A stretch of 48,071 nucleotides of DNA from Paenibacillus sp. FSL H7-0331 (GTDB taxonomy: Bacteria > Bacillota > Bacilli > Paenibacillales > NBRC-103111), in the NCBI RefSeq assembly GCF_001956045.1, contig NZ_MRTH01000050.1, forward strand, positions 1 through 48,071, read 5' to 3'. Numbering within the stretch: position 1 is the stretch's first letter; each line of letters begins with the position of its first letter. Below are positions 26,923 to 35,986 of the stretch, piece after piece. The notes beneath the pieces were generated by a model, which saw only the letters and a program-made list of their open reading frames with translations, had not been told where the DNA came from and did not search any database. The position numbers were made by a program, and so were the translations under genes.

Positions 26923-27100
26923 TTTAAAAGTTCGGTGAATCATGAGCGGAGCGGCCAAAGTGTTCTGGAGATAGCGAAGCGGTGCCTTTGTTCAAGAATT
27001 TCTACAGCTAAATATCTTATAAAATATAAGAAATCCTTGAACAACAGCAATCGTAAGAATCTTTGGCCGTGCAGCGGAACTTATTCACCGAACTTTTAAA
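26923..27100 (+). repeat. Nested palindrome element B (178 bp), immediately after the purC stop
   Basis: Nested arms: 26923-26940 with 27083-27100 (18 bp perfect); GGCCAAAG 26953-26960 with 27061-27068 (8 bp); 26988-27002 with 27030-27044 (15 bp, one mismatch); innermost 27016-27021 with 27025-27030. The inner stem is flanked by GGTGCCTTTG and CAACAGC, as in elements A and C. It ends 3 bp from the purC stop. Confidence 0.85.
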
Positions 27101-27103
27101 TTT

Positions 27104-27988
27104 TCACTTAACTAGCAGCTCATAGATGCTTCTGTAGCGGCGGGAGGTTTCCTCAACGACATCGGCGGGCAGCGGGTCGGGCTCGCTGTTTTTATCCCAA
27201 TTCGTGCTGGACAGATACGTACGAACCGGTTCTTTATCCATACCATCGATTTCGATATCGAAGGCGTACTTTTCTTTGGCCCAGAAACGTGAGGAATCCG
27301 GTGTGAAGATTTCATCGATCAGAATGATTTCTCCATCAATGAGTCCAAACTCGAACTTGGTATCGGCTAATATGATGCCTCGCTCTTCACAAAAGCGATG
27401 AGCGAATTCATAAAGCATAATGCTCTTGGCTTGCAGCTGCTCGGTCAATTCGGCTCCGACCAGTTCTTTCATCCGTTCGATCGAAATATCTTCGTCATGA
27501 CCCACATCGTTTTTGGCTGCAGGCGTGAAGATCGGCTTCTCGAAGCGTTCATTTTTACGCAAACCGCTCGGCAACTTTTGTCCATTGATCTCGCCTGTTT
27601 GTACATACTGGCGCCAGCCTCCACCCGTAATATAACCACGGACGACACATTCGATATCAATACGCTCCGCTTTTTTGGTGACCATGAAGCGATCCTTCAT
27701 GATCTCACGGTCTTTGACAATATCGCCCAATTGATCAACATCGCCATGTACGACATGATTCGGTTGAATATGCGCGGTTTGCTCAAACCAGAATTTACTT
27801 AAAGAGTTGAGCACATTACCTTTGTCCGGCACTGCAGGTGACAGCACCCAATCGAATGCCGAGATCCGGTCCGTTACTGCGATCAAATAATGCTCCCCTA
27901 AATCATACAGCTCACGAACCTTACCTTTGTAGATCAGCGGTGCGCTCAGATAAGATTCGGCGCTCGAAATCGCCTTTGTTGAGACCAT
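27104..27988 (-). CDS. purC: Phosphoribosylaminoimidazole-succinocarboxamide synthase (SAICAR synthetase), long form
   Basis: A 294-residue enzyme joining CAIR and aspartate with ATP. Features: LIYKGKVRELYDLGE (ATP loop), ITDRISAFDWVL, ECVVRGYITGGGWR, ILADTKFEFGL and IFTPDSSRFW. The length resembles the long ADE1-like form (about 300 residues) more than the roughly 240-residue PurC of B. subtilis or E. coli. The ATG has GGGGAGG about 9 nt upstream. It lies 25 bp after purB. A nested palindrome (element B) begins 3 bp beyond its stop. Confidence 0.95.
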   Translation of the reverse strand: MVSTKAISSAESYLSAPLIYKGKVRELYDLGEHYLIAVTDRISAFDWVLSPAVPDKGNVLNSLSKFWFEQTAHIQPNHVVHGDVDQLGDIVKDREIMKDRFMVTKKAERIDIECVVRGYITGGGWRQYVQTGEINGQKLPSGLRKNERFEKPIFTPAAKNDVGHDEDISIERMKELVGAELTEQLQAKSIMLYEFAHRFCEERGIILADTKFEFGLIDGEIILIDEIFTPDSSRFWAKEKYAFDIEIDGMDKEPVRTYLSSTNWDKNSEPDPLPADVVEETSRRYRSIYELLVK

Positions 27989-28013
27989 CGTTTGTGGTCC
28001 TCCCCTAAATTTA

Positions 28014-29312
28014 TTATTCGGTTAAGCCCAAACGTTTGAATATCGTATCAACATGCTTTAAATGCCAGGTTGGGTTAAAGCAATCATCAATTTCTTCCGC
28101 ACTCAGCTGCTCACGGATTACAGGCTCATTCTCAATAATATCGCGGAACGAACGCTGCTCTTCCCATGCCTGCATGGCACGAGGCTGCACGGTATCATAT
28201 GCTTGCTCACGGCTGTAGCCTTTGTCGATCAGCTTGGTCATAACACGTCCGGAGAACGGTACGCCATAAGTGCTTTGCATGTTGCGCTTCATGTTTTCCG
28301 GGAACACGGTCAGGTTCTTCACAATCGTCCCAAAACGGTTCAGCATATAGTTCAGCAAAATCGTTGCATCCGGCAAAATAATCCGTTCTACAGACGAATG
28401 CGAGATATCGCGTTCATGCCATAAGGTTACATTCTCGTAAGCTGAGACCATATGACCACGAATGACGCGGGATAAGCCTGAAATGCTTTCACAGCCGATT
28501 GGATTACGCTTATGCGGCATAGCGGATGAACCCTTTTGACCTTTGGCAAAAGCTTCCTCAACTTCGCGAACTTCACTCTTCTGCAATGCACGAATTTCAG
28601 TCGCGAATTTATCCATGGACGTTGCAATCAGCGCCAGTGTCGCCATATATTCAGCATGACGGTCACGCTGCAAGGTTTGCGTCGAGATTGGAGCCGCTTT
28701 TGTACCCAGCTTCTCGCATACAAAGGTTTCAACAAAAGGATCGATATTCGCATAGGTACCTACTGCGCCGGAAATTTTACCGTACTGTACACCGTCCGCC
28801 GCCAAGCGAAAACGCTCCAGGTTCCGCTTCATTTCTTCCAGCCACAGGGCCATTTTCAAACCGAAGGTTGTCGGCTCGGCATGTACGCCATGTGTCCGTC
28901 CCATCATCGGTGTATCTTTATATTGAATTGCTTTATTCCGCAATATTTCAATAAAATTAAGTAAATCTTTTTCCAAAATTTCGTTAGCCTGTCTTAGCAA
29001 GTAACCTAGTGCCGTGTCCACAACATCTGTCGAGGTCAAGCCATAGTGTACCCATTTACGCTCAGGTCCTACCTTTTCGGATACCGCGCGCGTGAATGCG
29101 ATCACATCGTGACGGGTTTCCAGCTCAATCTCATAAATACGGTCGATGTCAAAAGCAGCATTTTTGCGCAACTCCACTACATCTTCCTTCGGGATGACCC
29201 CAAGCTCAGCCCAGGCCTCGCAAGATAACAGCTCAACCTCCAGCCAAGCATTAAATTTATTTTCCTCTGTCCAAATCCGGGCCATTTCTGGCCTGCTGTA
29301 GCGTTCAATCAT
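28014..29312 (-). CDS. purB: Adenylosuccinate lyase
   Basis: A 432-residue lyase of the fumarase/aspartase superfamily. It acts twice in the pathway: SAICAR to AICAR and adenylosuccinate to AMP. It carries the family signature [16 protein letters not shown], the [13 protein letters not shown] motif and [17 protein letters not shown] residues (PMMGRTHG). The length matches B. subtilis PurB. It lies 27 bp after purK in operon order. Confidence 0.98.
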   Translation of the reverse strand: MIERYSRPEMARIWTEENKFNAWLEVELLSCEAWAELGVIPKEDVVELRKNAAFDIDRIYEIELETRHDVIAFTRAVSEKVGPERKWVHYGLTSTDVVDTALGYLLRQANEILEKDLLNFIEILRNKAIQYKDTPMMGRTHGVHAEPTTFGLKMALWLEEMKRNLERFRLAADGVQYGKISGAVGTYANIDPFVETFVCEKLGTKAAPISTQTLQRDRHAEYMATLALIATSMDKFATEIRALQKSEVREVEEAFAKGQKGSSAMPHKRNPIGCESISGLSRVIRGHMVSAYENVTLWHERDISHSSVERIILPDATILLNYMLNRFGTIVKNLTVFPENMKRNMQSTYGVPFSGRVMTKLIDKGYSREQAYDTVQPRAMQAWEEQRSFRDIIENEPVIREQLSAEEIDDCFNPTWHLKHVDTIFKRLGLTE

Positions 29313-29339
29313 TGATTAATCCCCCGTTCTTCATGCTAG

Positions 29340-30524
29340 CTATTCATTCGTATTCCATATGCCTGAGGCTTCAATCCATTGCAAGGCTTCATCAACTGAA
29401 GGTGCAAGCACGTTCAAATGACCCATCTTCCGATTGTCCTTGGCCTCCTGCTTACCATACATATGTAGCTTTGCTGTGATGCCACTGCCAACCTGCTCCG
29501 ATTCAGGCTGCATGATCCAGTCCATCGCGGGCTCGACATGCTGACCCAGAATGTTACCCATGACAACCGGTGTAAGCAGCTCCGTTGAGCCCAGCGGCAG
29601 ATTGCAGATCGCTCTCATGTGCTGCTCGAACTGCGAGGTTTTGCAAGCTTCCATTGTATAATGACCGGAATTATGAGGCCGCGGCGCTAATTCATTCACA
29701 TAAAGCTCGCCTTCGTGTGTGACAAACATTTCGACTGCAATCAGTCCAACCACATTTAATGATTCCGCAATTTGAATGGCCAACTGCTCGGCTTCCTGCT
29801 GCACAGCCTCATCCATGCGGGCAGGTACGATCGACAGATGCAAAATATTATTCACATGTATATTTTCCGCTGCGGGAAATGCCTTAACTTCTCCTCTTGG
29901 GCTTCGCGCCGCAATCACGGATATTTCTTTGTCAAAGTCGATAAATTGTTCGAGAACCAGCTCAGTTCCAGCCCGGCTGATTTCTTCATAAGCTTCATCA
30001 GCTTCATCAATCGAACGTATTACCCACTGTCCTTTGCCATCATAGCCGCCTGTCGCTGTCTTCAGCACACAAGGTGTGCCCAACCGCTGCAGCTCCTCAC
30101 GAAGCTGTGCACTGCTCGCAATCTGCGCATAAGGCGCAACCTTGACGCCAGCTGATTCAATCGCCTGCTTTTCACGCAAGCGGTGCTGCGTAATATAGAG
30201 AAGTCGGCTGCCCTGAGGCACGTAGGATTCCTCCATAAGAAGCTCAGTCACTTCGGCATCGACATTTTCGAATTCATAGGTGATCACATCCGACTGCTCG
30301 GATAACATCCTCGCTGCCTCAATATCATGGTAAGCGGCCACAATTTGTCTGTCAGCCACCTGACCACAAGGGGAATCCACCGTCGGGTCCAGTGTAATAA
30401 ACCGATAGCCCATCGCGCGTCCCGCCAGTGCCATCATGCGCCCAAGCTGCCCACCGCCTAACACACCAATGGTGCTGCCAGGACGTATTATCTTTTTGGT
30501 GTCTCTTCGATCATATTCACTCAT
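29340..30524 (-). CDS. purK: N5-carboxyaminoimidazole ribonucleotide synthase
   Basis: A 394-residue ATP-grasp enzyme making N5-CAIR from AIR, bicarbonate and ATP. Features: [46 protein letters not shown] and [18 protein letters not shown]. Its start overlaps the purE stop by 4 bp (ATGA), so the two subunits of AIR carboxylation are translationally coupled. Confidence 0.98.
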   Translation of the reverse strand: MSEYDRRDTKKIIRPGSTIGVLGGGQLGRMMALAGRAMGYRFITLDPTVDSPCGQVADRQIVAAYHDIEAARMLSEQSDVITYEFENVDAEVTELLMEESYVPQGSRLLYITQHRLREKQAIESAGVKVAPYAQIASSAQLREELQRLGTPCVLKTATGGYDGKGQWVIRSIDEADEAYEEISRAGTELVLEQFIDFDKEISVIAARSPRGEVKAFPAAENIHVNNILHLSIVPARMDEAVQQEAEQLAIQIAESLNVVGLIAVEMFVTHEGELYVNELAPRPHNSGHYTMEACKTSQFEQHMRAICNLPLGSTELLTPVVMGNILGQHVEPAMDWIMQPESEQVGSGITAKLHMYGKQEAKDNRKMGHLNVLAPSVDEALQWIEASGIWNTNE

Positions 30525-31006
30525 TCCAGCACGCTGCTTTCTGTGATCTTCTCACGAGTCCGTTCACGACGCTCACGTACCTTTTGCTGCAGCTCAGGAT
30601 CGAACGCTCCCAATATTTGCGCTGCCAGCAAGCCTGCATTCGTGGCTCCCGCATGACCAATCGCTACGGTGGCTACAGGAACACCACCTGGCATCTGAAC
30701 AATAGACAGCAGGGAGTCCAGCCCATTCAGCGTAGACGTTTTAACGGGAACACCAATAACCGGCAGCTCCGTCTTTGCGGCAACCATACCGGGTAAATGA
30801 GCGGCGCCTCCCGCTCCTGCTATAATGACCTTCAAACCTCGTTCTACTGCAGATGCTGCATAGTCAAACATTAAATCTGGTGTACGATGGGCAGAAACAA
30901 CCTTTTTCTCATAAGAAACTCCCAGCTCCTCCAGCATGTCACAGGCGTGCTTCATGGTTTCCCAATCCGACTGACTTCCCATAATGACTCCAACAAGAAC
31001 AGACAT
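30521..31006 (-). CDS. purE: N5-carboxyaminoimidazole ribonucleotide mutase
   Basis: A 161-residue class I PurE, converting N5-CAIR to CAIR. It has [16 protein letters not shown] at the N terminus, the [14 protein letters not shown] histidine motif and the [14 protein letters not shown] loop. The frame extends four codons further, but that ATG overlaps the GGAGGT site, so the ATG at 31006 is the better start. It is the first gene of the purine operon, about 200 nt downstream of the predicted transcription start. Confidence 0.97.
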   Translation of the reverse strand: MSVLVGVIMGSQSDWETMKHACDMLEELGVSYEKKVVSAHRTPDLMFDYAASAVERGLKVIIAGAGGAAHLPGMVAAKTELPVIGVPVKTSTLNGLDSLLSIVQMPGGVPVATVAIGHAGATNAGLLAAQILGAFDPELQQKVRERRERTREKITESSVLE

Positions 31007-31215
31007 TTCGACCTCCATAAATGGTTACTTTTGAAATACGTGCAAGCTTGAATGTGTATAGTATGAAAAGTCCGGCAGACCAAGATCACTATCATTGACC
31101 CACAGGACGGTAAAATAATCCCAAGCGCAAGCTAAGGCCTAACACCGAAGTGCTGACCTTTCATTTTCGTTATTTCGACAAGTTTAGATCAAAAAAAGAA
31201 AGCTTTTACGTGTTT
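31007..31215 (-). promoter_or_regulatory. Long purE leader, no recognised riboswitch
   Basis: About 200 nt of untranslated leader. It has a UUCG-capped hairpin on the minus-strand RNA (plus-strand 31134-31160) and a small AGC/GCT hairpin next to it. I looked for the guanine/adenine riboswitch core (TATA stem ends and GTTTCTACC-like loop) and did not find it. No stem followed by a U run is present, so transcription attenuation is not evident. Confidence 0.4.
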
Positions 31216-31289
31216 AGTTTACAGGGATAGCGAGCGGCTGTCAACCTGAGAAGACGAACATTATACGAAATAATCATATGAAAAGTTCG
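31216..31289 (-). promoter_or_regulatory. pur operon promoter with PurR-box pair
   Basis: On the minus strand TTGACA (plus-strand 31239-31244), 17 bp, then TAAACT (31216-31221). Upstream lies CGAA-N16-TTCG (31266-31269 and 31286-31289), the inverted two-box arrangement of the Bacillus PurR repressor. The box read on the minus strand (AAATGCGAACTTT) matches the AWWWCCGAACWWT consensus at 12 of 13 positions; the other box is weaker. PurR with PRPP as inducer is the expected regulator; purR is not in this window. Confidence 0.7.
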
Positions 31290-31307
31290 CATTTCCAAAG
31301 CAGTTTG

Positions 31308-31994
31308 CTACATTCTCTCGATCTTGCTCGCTTTTTGCTTCATTTTAACTAGTTGAGTATAGGTTTCTTGGACTTCCTCTGCGTTCAACTCCCCTAGTGC
31401 AAGCTCATCCGTCGACATTTTTTGCCAACGCTCCACCATGTGCAAGCCAGAATCGATCCACTGCGTCTGGTCCACATCTGCATCCAGTATGAAAAATAAC
31501 GTGTCCTCCGCCTTGGCCAGCCGCCCCTTACTCTCATAATAATGAACCAAAGGCTTCAGAACCCGCAGCGGCATCATTCCAGACTTGACGACAGCAAGCA
31601 GGTCTTCGATCCGTTCCTCCATCTCCTGCTCTATTTCAGAAGCTTCTCGCATCCATCTCATTTCGAGCAAGAGCTCCAGTGACTTCATGTAACATGCCAT
31701 ACCTTCAGCTTCTTCCTCGGCATCAACCAGTAAATCGCCCTCTGCCTTAAGCATGTCACTGAGCAGTAGGCCTTTACCGGCATCGAATTGACCCTGAGTC
31801 GTTAGCAATGCCATCAGGTCCTTCACGGATAAAGCAAGCACTAGCTTGGAATTCAGCCCCAGCAGCTGCTTCATTGCCTGTGTCAACAGCTCCATCGCTT
31901 CCGCAAATTGCTGGTTTCGCCGCTTGAACAGCACCTGACCCAGTGTCATCGAAAATTGTTCGATCATTCGCATCAAATAATCCCGTTGGTACAA
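31308..31994 (-). CDS. DUF6483-like alpha-helical protein of unknown function
   Basis: A 228-residue predicted soluble, entirely helical protein with no signal peptide or cysteine cluster. It begins YQRDYLMRMIEQFSMTLGQVLF and contains TPR-like helix pairs (MELLTQAMKQLLGLN, VLKPLVHYYESKGRLAKAEDTLFFILD). I believe this is the family called DUF6483 in Bacilli, but the name is from memory. The start is a TTG with GGGAGGG 6 nt upstream, a strong site, so I keep it over internal ATGs. It is the gene just upstream of the purine operon promoter on the same strand; no functional link is seen. Confidence 0.65.
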   Translation of the reverse strand: MYQRDYLMRMIEQFSMTLGQVLFKRRNQQFAEAMELLTQAMKQLLGLNSKLVLALSVKDLMALLTTQGQFDAGKGLLLSDMLKAEGDLLVDAEEEAEGMACYMKSLELLLEMRWMREASEIEQEMEERIEDLLAVVKSGMMPLRVLKPLVHYYESKGRLAKAEDTLFFILDADVDQTQWIDSGLHMVERWQKMSTDELALGELNAEEVQETYTQLVKMKQKASKIERM

Positions 31995-32079
31995 TGTGGT
32001 CCCTCCCAGCTATGAATTTGATTCGTATAAGTTCATTGTACCTTATTGGGGAGACGATTGAAAAAAGTCATGATGGTAC

Positions 32080-32122
32080 AAAAAAGAACCGTCGCCGAGG
32101 GATACTCCCTAAGCTATGGTTC
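32080..32122 (-). terminator. Probable terminator of the 1199-residue protein gene
   Basis: On the minus strand GAACC (plus-strand 32118-32122) and GGTTC (32086-32090) enclose an inner GGGA/TCCC stem and are followed by six T (plus-strand 32080-32085). Confidence 0.5.
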
Positions 32123-32145
32123 CATGGATTTTCTCGTAAGTACTT

Positions 32146-35100
32146 CTATTGGACAAGCACCGCTCCCACTTGTTTCAGAAGCATCCGTACATCGGTTTGA
32201 TCAAACTTATTGTCACCGTTCTGATCAACTTTATTATTAATATCTATTAACACGTTGTTTATCGTTCTACGTGGGAATGTGAGTACTTCACTCGTAACCA
32301 TTCCGTTTTTCACTGCAATCGCTTTTAGTGTCTGTGTCGATAGCAGATTTATTTTATTGCTGGCATTGTATAAAGTACTAGCCGTCGTGGGAACAGAGCC
32401 CTCCAGTGTGTAATAGATCGCTGCACCCGCTGTTGATGTGGACAGTGAGAATTGCTTCGTTGTGTCATTCGTAATTAAAGAATCCACTGTAGGAGTCGCC
32501 ACTTTATTCGCTTCGAACACGCCATAAGTTGAAAAATGTGTTACTTTTGCAGACGCAACTCCCGTGTTATCGATCTCTGTTTTTTGATACTCCCAACTAA
32601 GAGTCGATGGATTATAGTAAAAGACGCCAACTTTGCTTCGATTCGCATTGGCATTCGTTGGAATCGAAACCTTCACCGGATGTAAAGGGTCAATCGTGAT
32701 CCCTGTCAGTGTAAACTCCAAAGTTTTACCGGCGGAAACTAAACCTGTTCCGCTAGTATTCAGCGGGGTCACTTCCGTAACCGACACCTTGGCATTAGGG
32801 CCAAAAGTCGATCCTGTAAAATCGATCGTAGTTCCATCCGACAACGTAATTTTTGGAGCTGCTGTTGTTACAGGAACTTCCTGCTGACCACCAGTCGATC
32901 CACTAACAGCTCTTGTGATGGTTAATGAGTAGGTTAGTTTAGTAGTACCATCAGGTGCAGTAACTACAATCGTAAACACATTGGCCCCTTCGTTCAAATT
33001 GACCGGTTGGCCCACTGAAACATCATTGCCAGTGCTCAATTTGATCGTTATCTTAGCTCCCGATTCATAAACAGCGTTCGTTATCGTGGTCGTGTACACT
33101 GCGTTCGATACACTCGTAGATAAATTTCTATTGGCATCTGGAGAGATTGTTACGCCTTCAACTTTCAACGAGCTTAAAGTAGCATTATTAAACGATGCAG
33201 GAGCCGCACGTGTAATCTTGATATCATAATTCCTTCTAGATATGTTATCAGCGGCAAGTCCATGCACGTGTACCGTCGTAACCCCTTCTGGAAGATCAGT
33301 AACCTTAATAGTCATGGGAACTGTCACAGAGGCTTGGGCCGTCCCCCCTGATGGCTGATCAATACTGTCAACTACAAGAGATGCTGTTGTATCTGTCATA
33401 GTGACATCAAGCGCTGTATTCTTAATTTCATTGCTGACACTTAAACTAAAAACTGGCGGTTCGACAGTGCCTGAGTAGCCTAAGGCAGTAGTTTGAAGCT
33501 TGATCGATGCTATATTGGCATTGCTCGAAAGGCCAGTCAGCGCAAGTGTATATGGATTCATCAAGTCCCCATTACCTCCGCTGACGGATAAGCCAGACTT
33601 CAAATAAACGACAGGATGAACTTCCTTGCTGGACCAATCCGTCTCCAAGCTGCCTGCTCCATCAACATTATAAATGTAATAGCTATTGCCGGCATGTGCA
33701 GGGTTCATTAAAAACCATCTTGATTCCAGAAACGGATTCAACACCCCGGTACCTGATAGTGCTTGATATTGTGGAATCGATAGCAGCCCTACCGCTGCCT
33801 TGACTCTATACTCATCACTCCATCTTGATACTGATCCTGCTGAATACATTGTGTTATCAAATGGATACAAGGAAACGTTGCTGCTTTCCGCTCCCAGACT
33901 AGTTAAAAAATCATGATTTAAGTAATGGGCAATGCTGTATTCAGCCATAGGATCAAAACGATATCCTCCATCTCCCAACTCTGTACTCCATGCAGAACCG
34001 TATTCACTCCATTCGCAGCTGCTGGATTCATATTCATGAACGCATCCCGTATACGGTTCCAGAAGGATCAACTGCCGCTTCACCGCATCTGACAGTATCC
34101 ATTTCTTCCCTCCGAATAGAACAATACTGCCGTTGTTAATACTCGTCAGGTTGTTACTATGCTTGAGAACCGGTCCTTCTTTGAAAATAACTAGATGATA
34201 GTCCATATAGTCTCCGGTTGCTGAAACTTTAATCTTCAAATCATTGCTGCCAAATGCCAAATTGGAAAAAGTGATTTCCCCACTGGTAGAATCCGTAGGC
34301 GTATAAACCGCTCTCGAATCTTCTGGCAAAATAGCCGCGGCGACTGATTTGGTAAGATTGATCTTCACCGTGTTCACTGATGAACTTACCACTGTATCAT
34401 ATTCATAATGCGCATCTGAAAAAACCGGACTCAAGGCCACAATTGCAGAGCTCTCATCTTTGACCGCCAAGCTTGCCAGACTAAGCTTATCATCATAATT
34501 AACCGTGATTTGACATACCTCACTTGCATTTCCCACAGCATCGTAATATTTAACATAAATGGTTTTGGGGCCTGCGCCTGGTGAAAGCAGATAGGGGACC
34601 TGGGGCTTGTATTCTAAACTATCGTAGCCATAAAAATCATTCGAATCCGATACTTCATATTCGGCAATTACTCCAGAACCAACATCAGTTGCTGACAAAT
34701 CAAGCAAGATAGAGCGGCTGTACGTTGTTCCTCCGGCTGCGATTCCATGAACGGCAACAGACCCTGTAGGAGCTATATCATCCTTAGTATAAGTAACATC
34801 CGCCCAGTCAAGCTGGCTTTCGATGACACCTATTCCGATTTGTTGAGTGTAAGAATCCCCTTCTCGAATCACCGGATTATTTATCCCTGCATCCTCAGTA
34901 AATTCCAGTGTTACAGTCTGACCTGCTGCAATATGGGTATCAGAACTAGGTTCAATAAATAGATATCCGTCCATGCCGACGCGTGAAACTGCGATACCGT
35001 TCAGACGTACCTTGGAGGGGTCTATTGATTCTAAAGAATCATCTAGCTCCATGGGTGAAGACATTATTAGAGCAGTATCAGAGTCGATTGCTTGTCTCGC

Positions 35101-35745
35101 TTGGAAGGTTAGCTTGTAGTTTACTTTATGGATCCCTTCGTACAACTTGCTAAGAACTACTGTTAGTGTACTGCTTTCTATGGTTACCGGAATACTAACA
35201 GGATCTGTATCCGACGAAGTCCACAGGAGAATACTTTTTGTACCCCCTGTTACAGGATTCGATAATGCTTCTTTGATAATAGACAATTTCACTACAGATC
35301 CGGCAGACACAACATTTGCAATCTGGATTTGTAACTGTTGTCCGCTAACAACAATGGAGCTTGCTGCCAAATCGTTAACCGTAACGATAGGAATATACTG
35401 ATAGATTTGATTAGTAGCAAAATTAATATGTTTATGATCCTCATCATTATTAATTTTGAAATCTGCTGGATAATTAATGGTTATCACACTACCGCTACTC
35501 AATGCGTTTGTGGCTGTGAATTGAAAGTCCCATGTATTGTTATTTCGTGCAAGTATGGTTTCTGGATACGTAGAAACCGTAGGCGAACTGACAGAAGTTC
35601 CTGCCACAGCCTGTGCCTTGTCCACATATAACAGCATCACCCCTGCCAATACAACAATCAGGCAGCCAATAATGGCCATTGCCTCTTTCAAAACCAATGT
35701 TTCCGCTAACCTCCGTTTGAATTTGAAACCCAAGTATGTACGCAT
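32146..35745 (-). CDS. Large exported multidomain protein (cadherin-like, DUF6273-like, CHB_HEX_C-like, dockerin-like end)
   Basis: A 1199-residue surface protein of unknown role. A basic N terminus and one hydrophobic segment (about residues 22-42, ending AQA) form a signal peptide or anchor. Beta-rich regions follow (45-410); a cadherin-like beta-sandwich (about 418-510); a segment resembling DUF6273 (about 520-735, HPVVYLKSGLSVSGGNGDLM); two further cadherin-like repeats (735-845 and 860-955); an unrecognised beta domain (960-1075); a chitobiase C-terminal-like domain (1080-1160, AAIYYTLEGSVPTTAS); and a terminal EF-hand/dockerin-like segment with DQNGDNKFDQTD (about 1175). Only one calcium loop is present, so it is half of a classical dockerin. 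No catalytic domain is recognised. It is separated by terminators from both neighbours. Confidence 0.7.
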   Translation of the reverse strand: MRTYLGFKFKRRLAETLVLKEAMAIIGCLIVVLAGVMLLYVDKAQAVAGTSVSSPTVSTYPETILARNNNTWDFQFTATNALSSGSVITINYPADFKINNDEDHKHINFATNQIYQYIPIVTVNDLAASSIVVSGQQLQIQIANVVSAGSVVKLSIIKEALSNPVTGGTKSILLWTSSDTDPVSIPVTIESSTLTVVLSKLYEGIHKVNYKLTFQARQAIDSDTALIMSSPMELDDSLESIDPSKVRLNGIAVSRVGMDGYLFIEPSSDTHIAAGQTVTLEFTEDAGINNPVIREGDSYTQQIGIGVIESQLDWADVTYTKDDIAPTGSVAVHGIAAGGTTYSRSILLDLSATDVGSGVIAEYEVSDSNDFYGYDSLEYKPQVPYLLSPGAGPKTIYVKYYDAVGNASEVCQITVNYDDKLSLASLAVKDESSAIVALSPVFSDAHYEYDTVVSSSVNTVKINLTKSVAAAILPEDSRAVYTPTDSTSGEITFSNLAFGSNDLKIKVSATGDYMDYHLVIFKEGPVLKHSNNLTSINNGSIVLFGGKKWILSDAVKRQLILLEPYTGCVHEYESSSCEWSEYGSAWSTELGDGGYRFDPMAEYSIAHYLNHDFLTSLGAESSNVSLYPFDNTMYSAGSVSRWSDEYRVKAAVGLLSIPQYQALSGTGVLNPFLESRWFLMNPAHAGNSYYIYNVDGAGSLETDWSSKEVHPVVYLKSGLSVSGGNGDLMNPYTLALTGLSSNANIASIKLQTTALGYSGTVEPPVFSLSVSNEIKNTALDVTMTDTTASLVVDSIDQPSGGTAQASVTVPMTIKVTDLPEGVTTVHVHGLAADNISRRNYDIKITRAAPASFNNATLSSLKVEGVTISPDANRNLSTSVSNAVYTTTITNAVYESGAKITIKLSTGNDVSVGQPVNLNEGANVFTIVVTAPDGTTKLTYSLTITRAVSGSTGGQQEVPVTTAAPKITLSDGTTIDFTGSTFGPNAKVSVTEVTPLNTSGTGLVSAGKTLEFTLTGITIDPLHPVKVSIPTNANANRSKVGVFYYNPSTLSWEYQKTEIDNTGVASAKVTHFSTYGVFEANKVATPTVDSLITNDTTKQFSLSTSTAGAAIYYTLEGSVPTTASTLYNASNKINLLSTQTLKAIAVKNGMVTSEVLTFPRRTINNVLIDINNKVDQNGDNKFDQTDVRMLLKQVGAVLVQ

Positions 35746-35910
35746 AAACCATTCATTCCTTCTTTCTATATAAACTATTAATGATGATTATTGTTAATGA
35801 TATCTACTATCTAGTTTATCTTATTTTTAGAAAGAAATCTTTATTTCCATTGTTAAATTTCATACATTTCCTATGTGAATTTGGTTTATATACTCCTGAA
35901 TATACACAAA

Positions 35911-35945
35911 TACATCCCTCTTCGCAGTATGCAAGGAGGGATGTA
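35911..35945 (-). terminator. Probable terminator of the 610-residue exported protein gene
   Basis: A 10-bp perfect stem TACATCCCTC (35911-35920) with GAGGGATGTA (35936-35945), followed on the minus strand by TTTGTG. The T run is short. Confidence 0.45.
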
Positions 35946-35986
35946 CATATTTTCCATATAAATTCCATTTAAATAGGTGCTGTACC

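Noticed and set aside
31021..31215. Guanine riboswitch in the purE leader
   Set aside because: The conserved purine-aptamer loop sequences are not found in either orientation.
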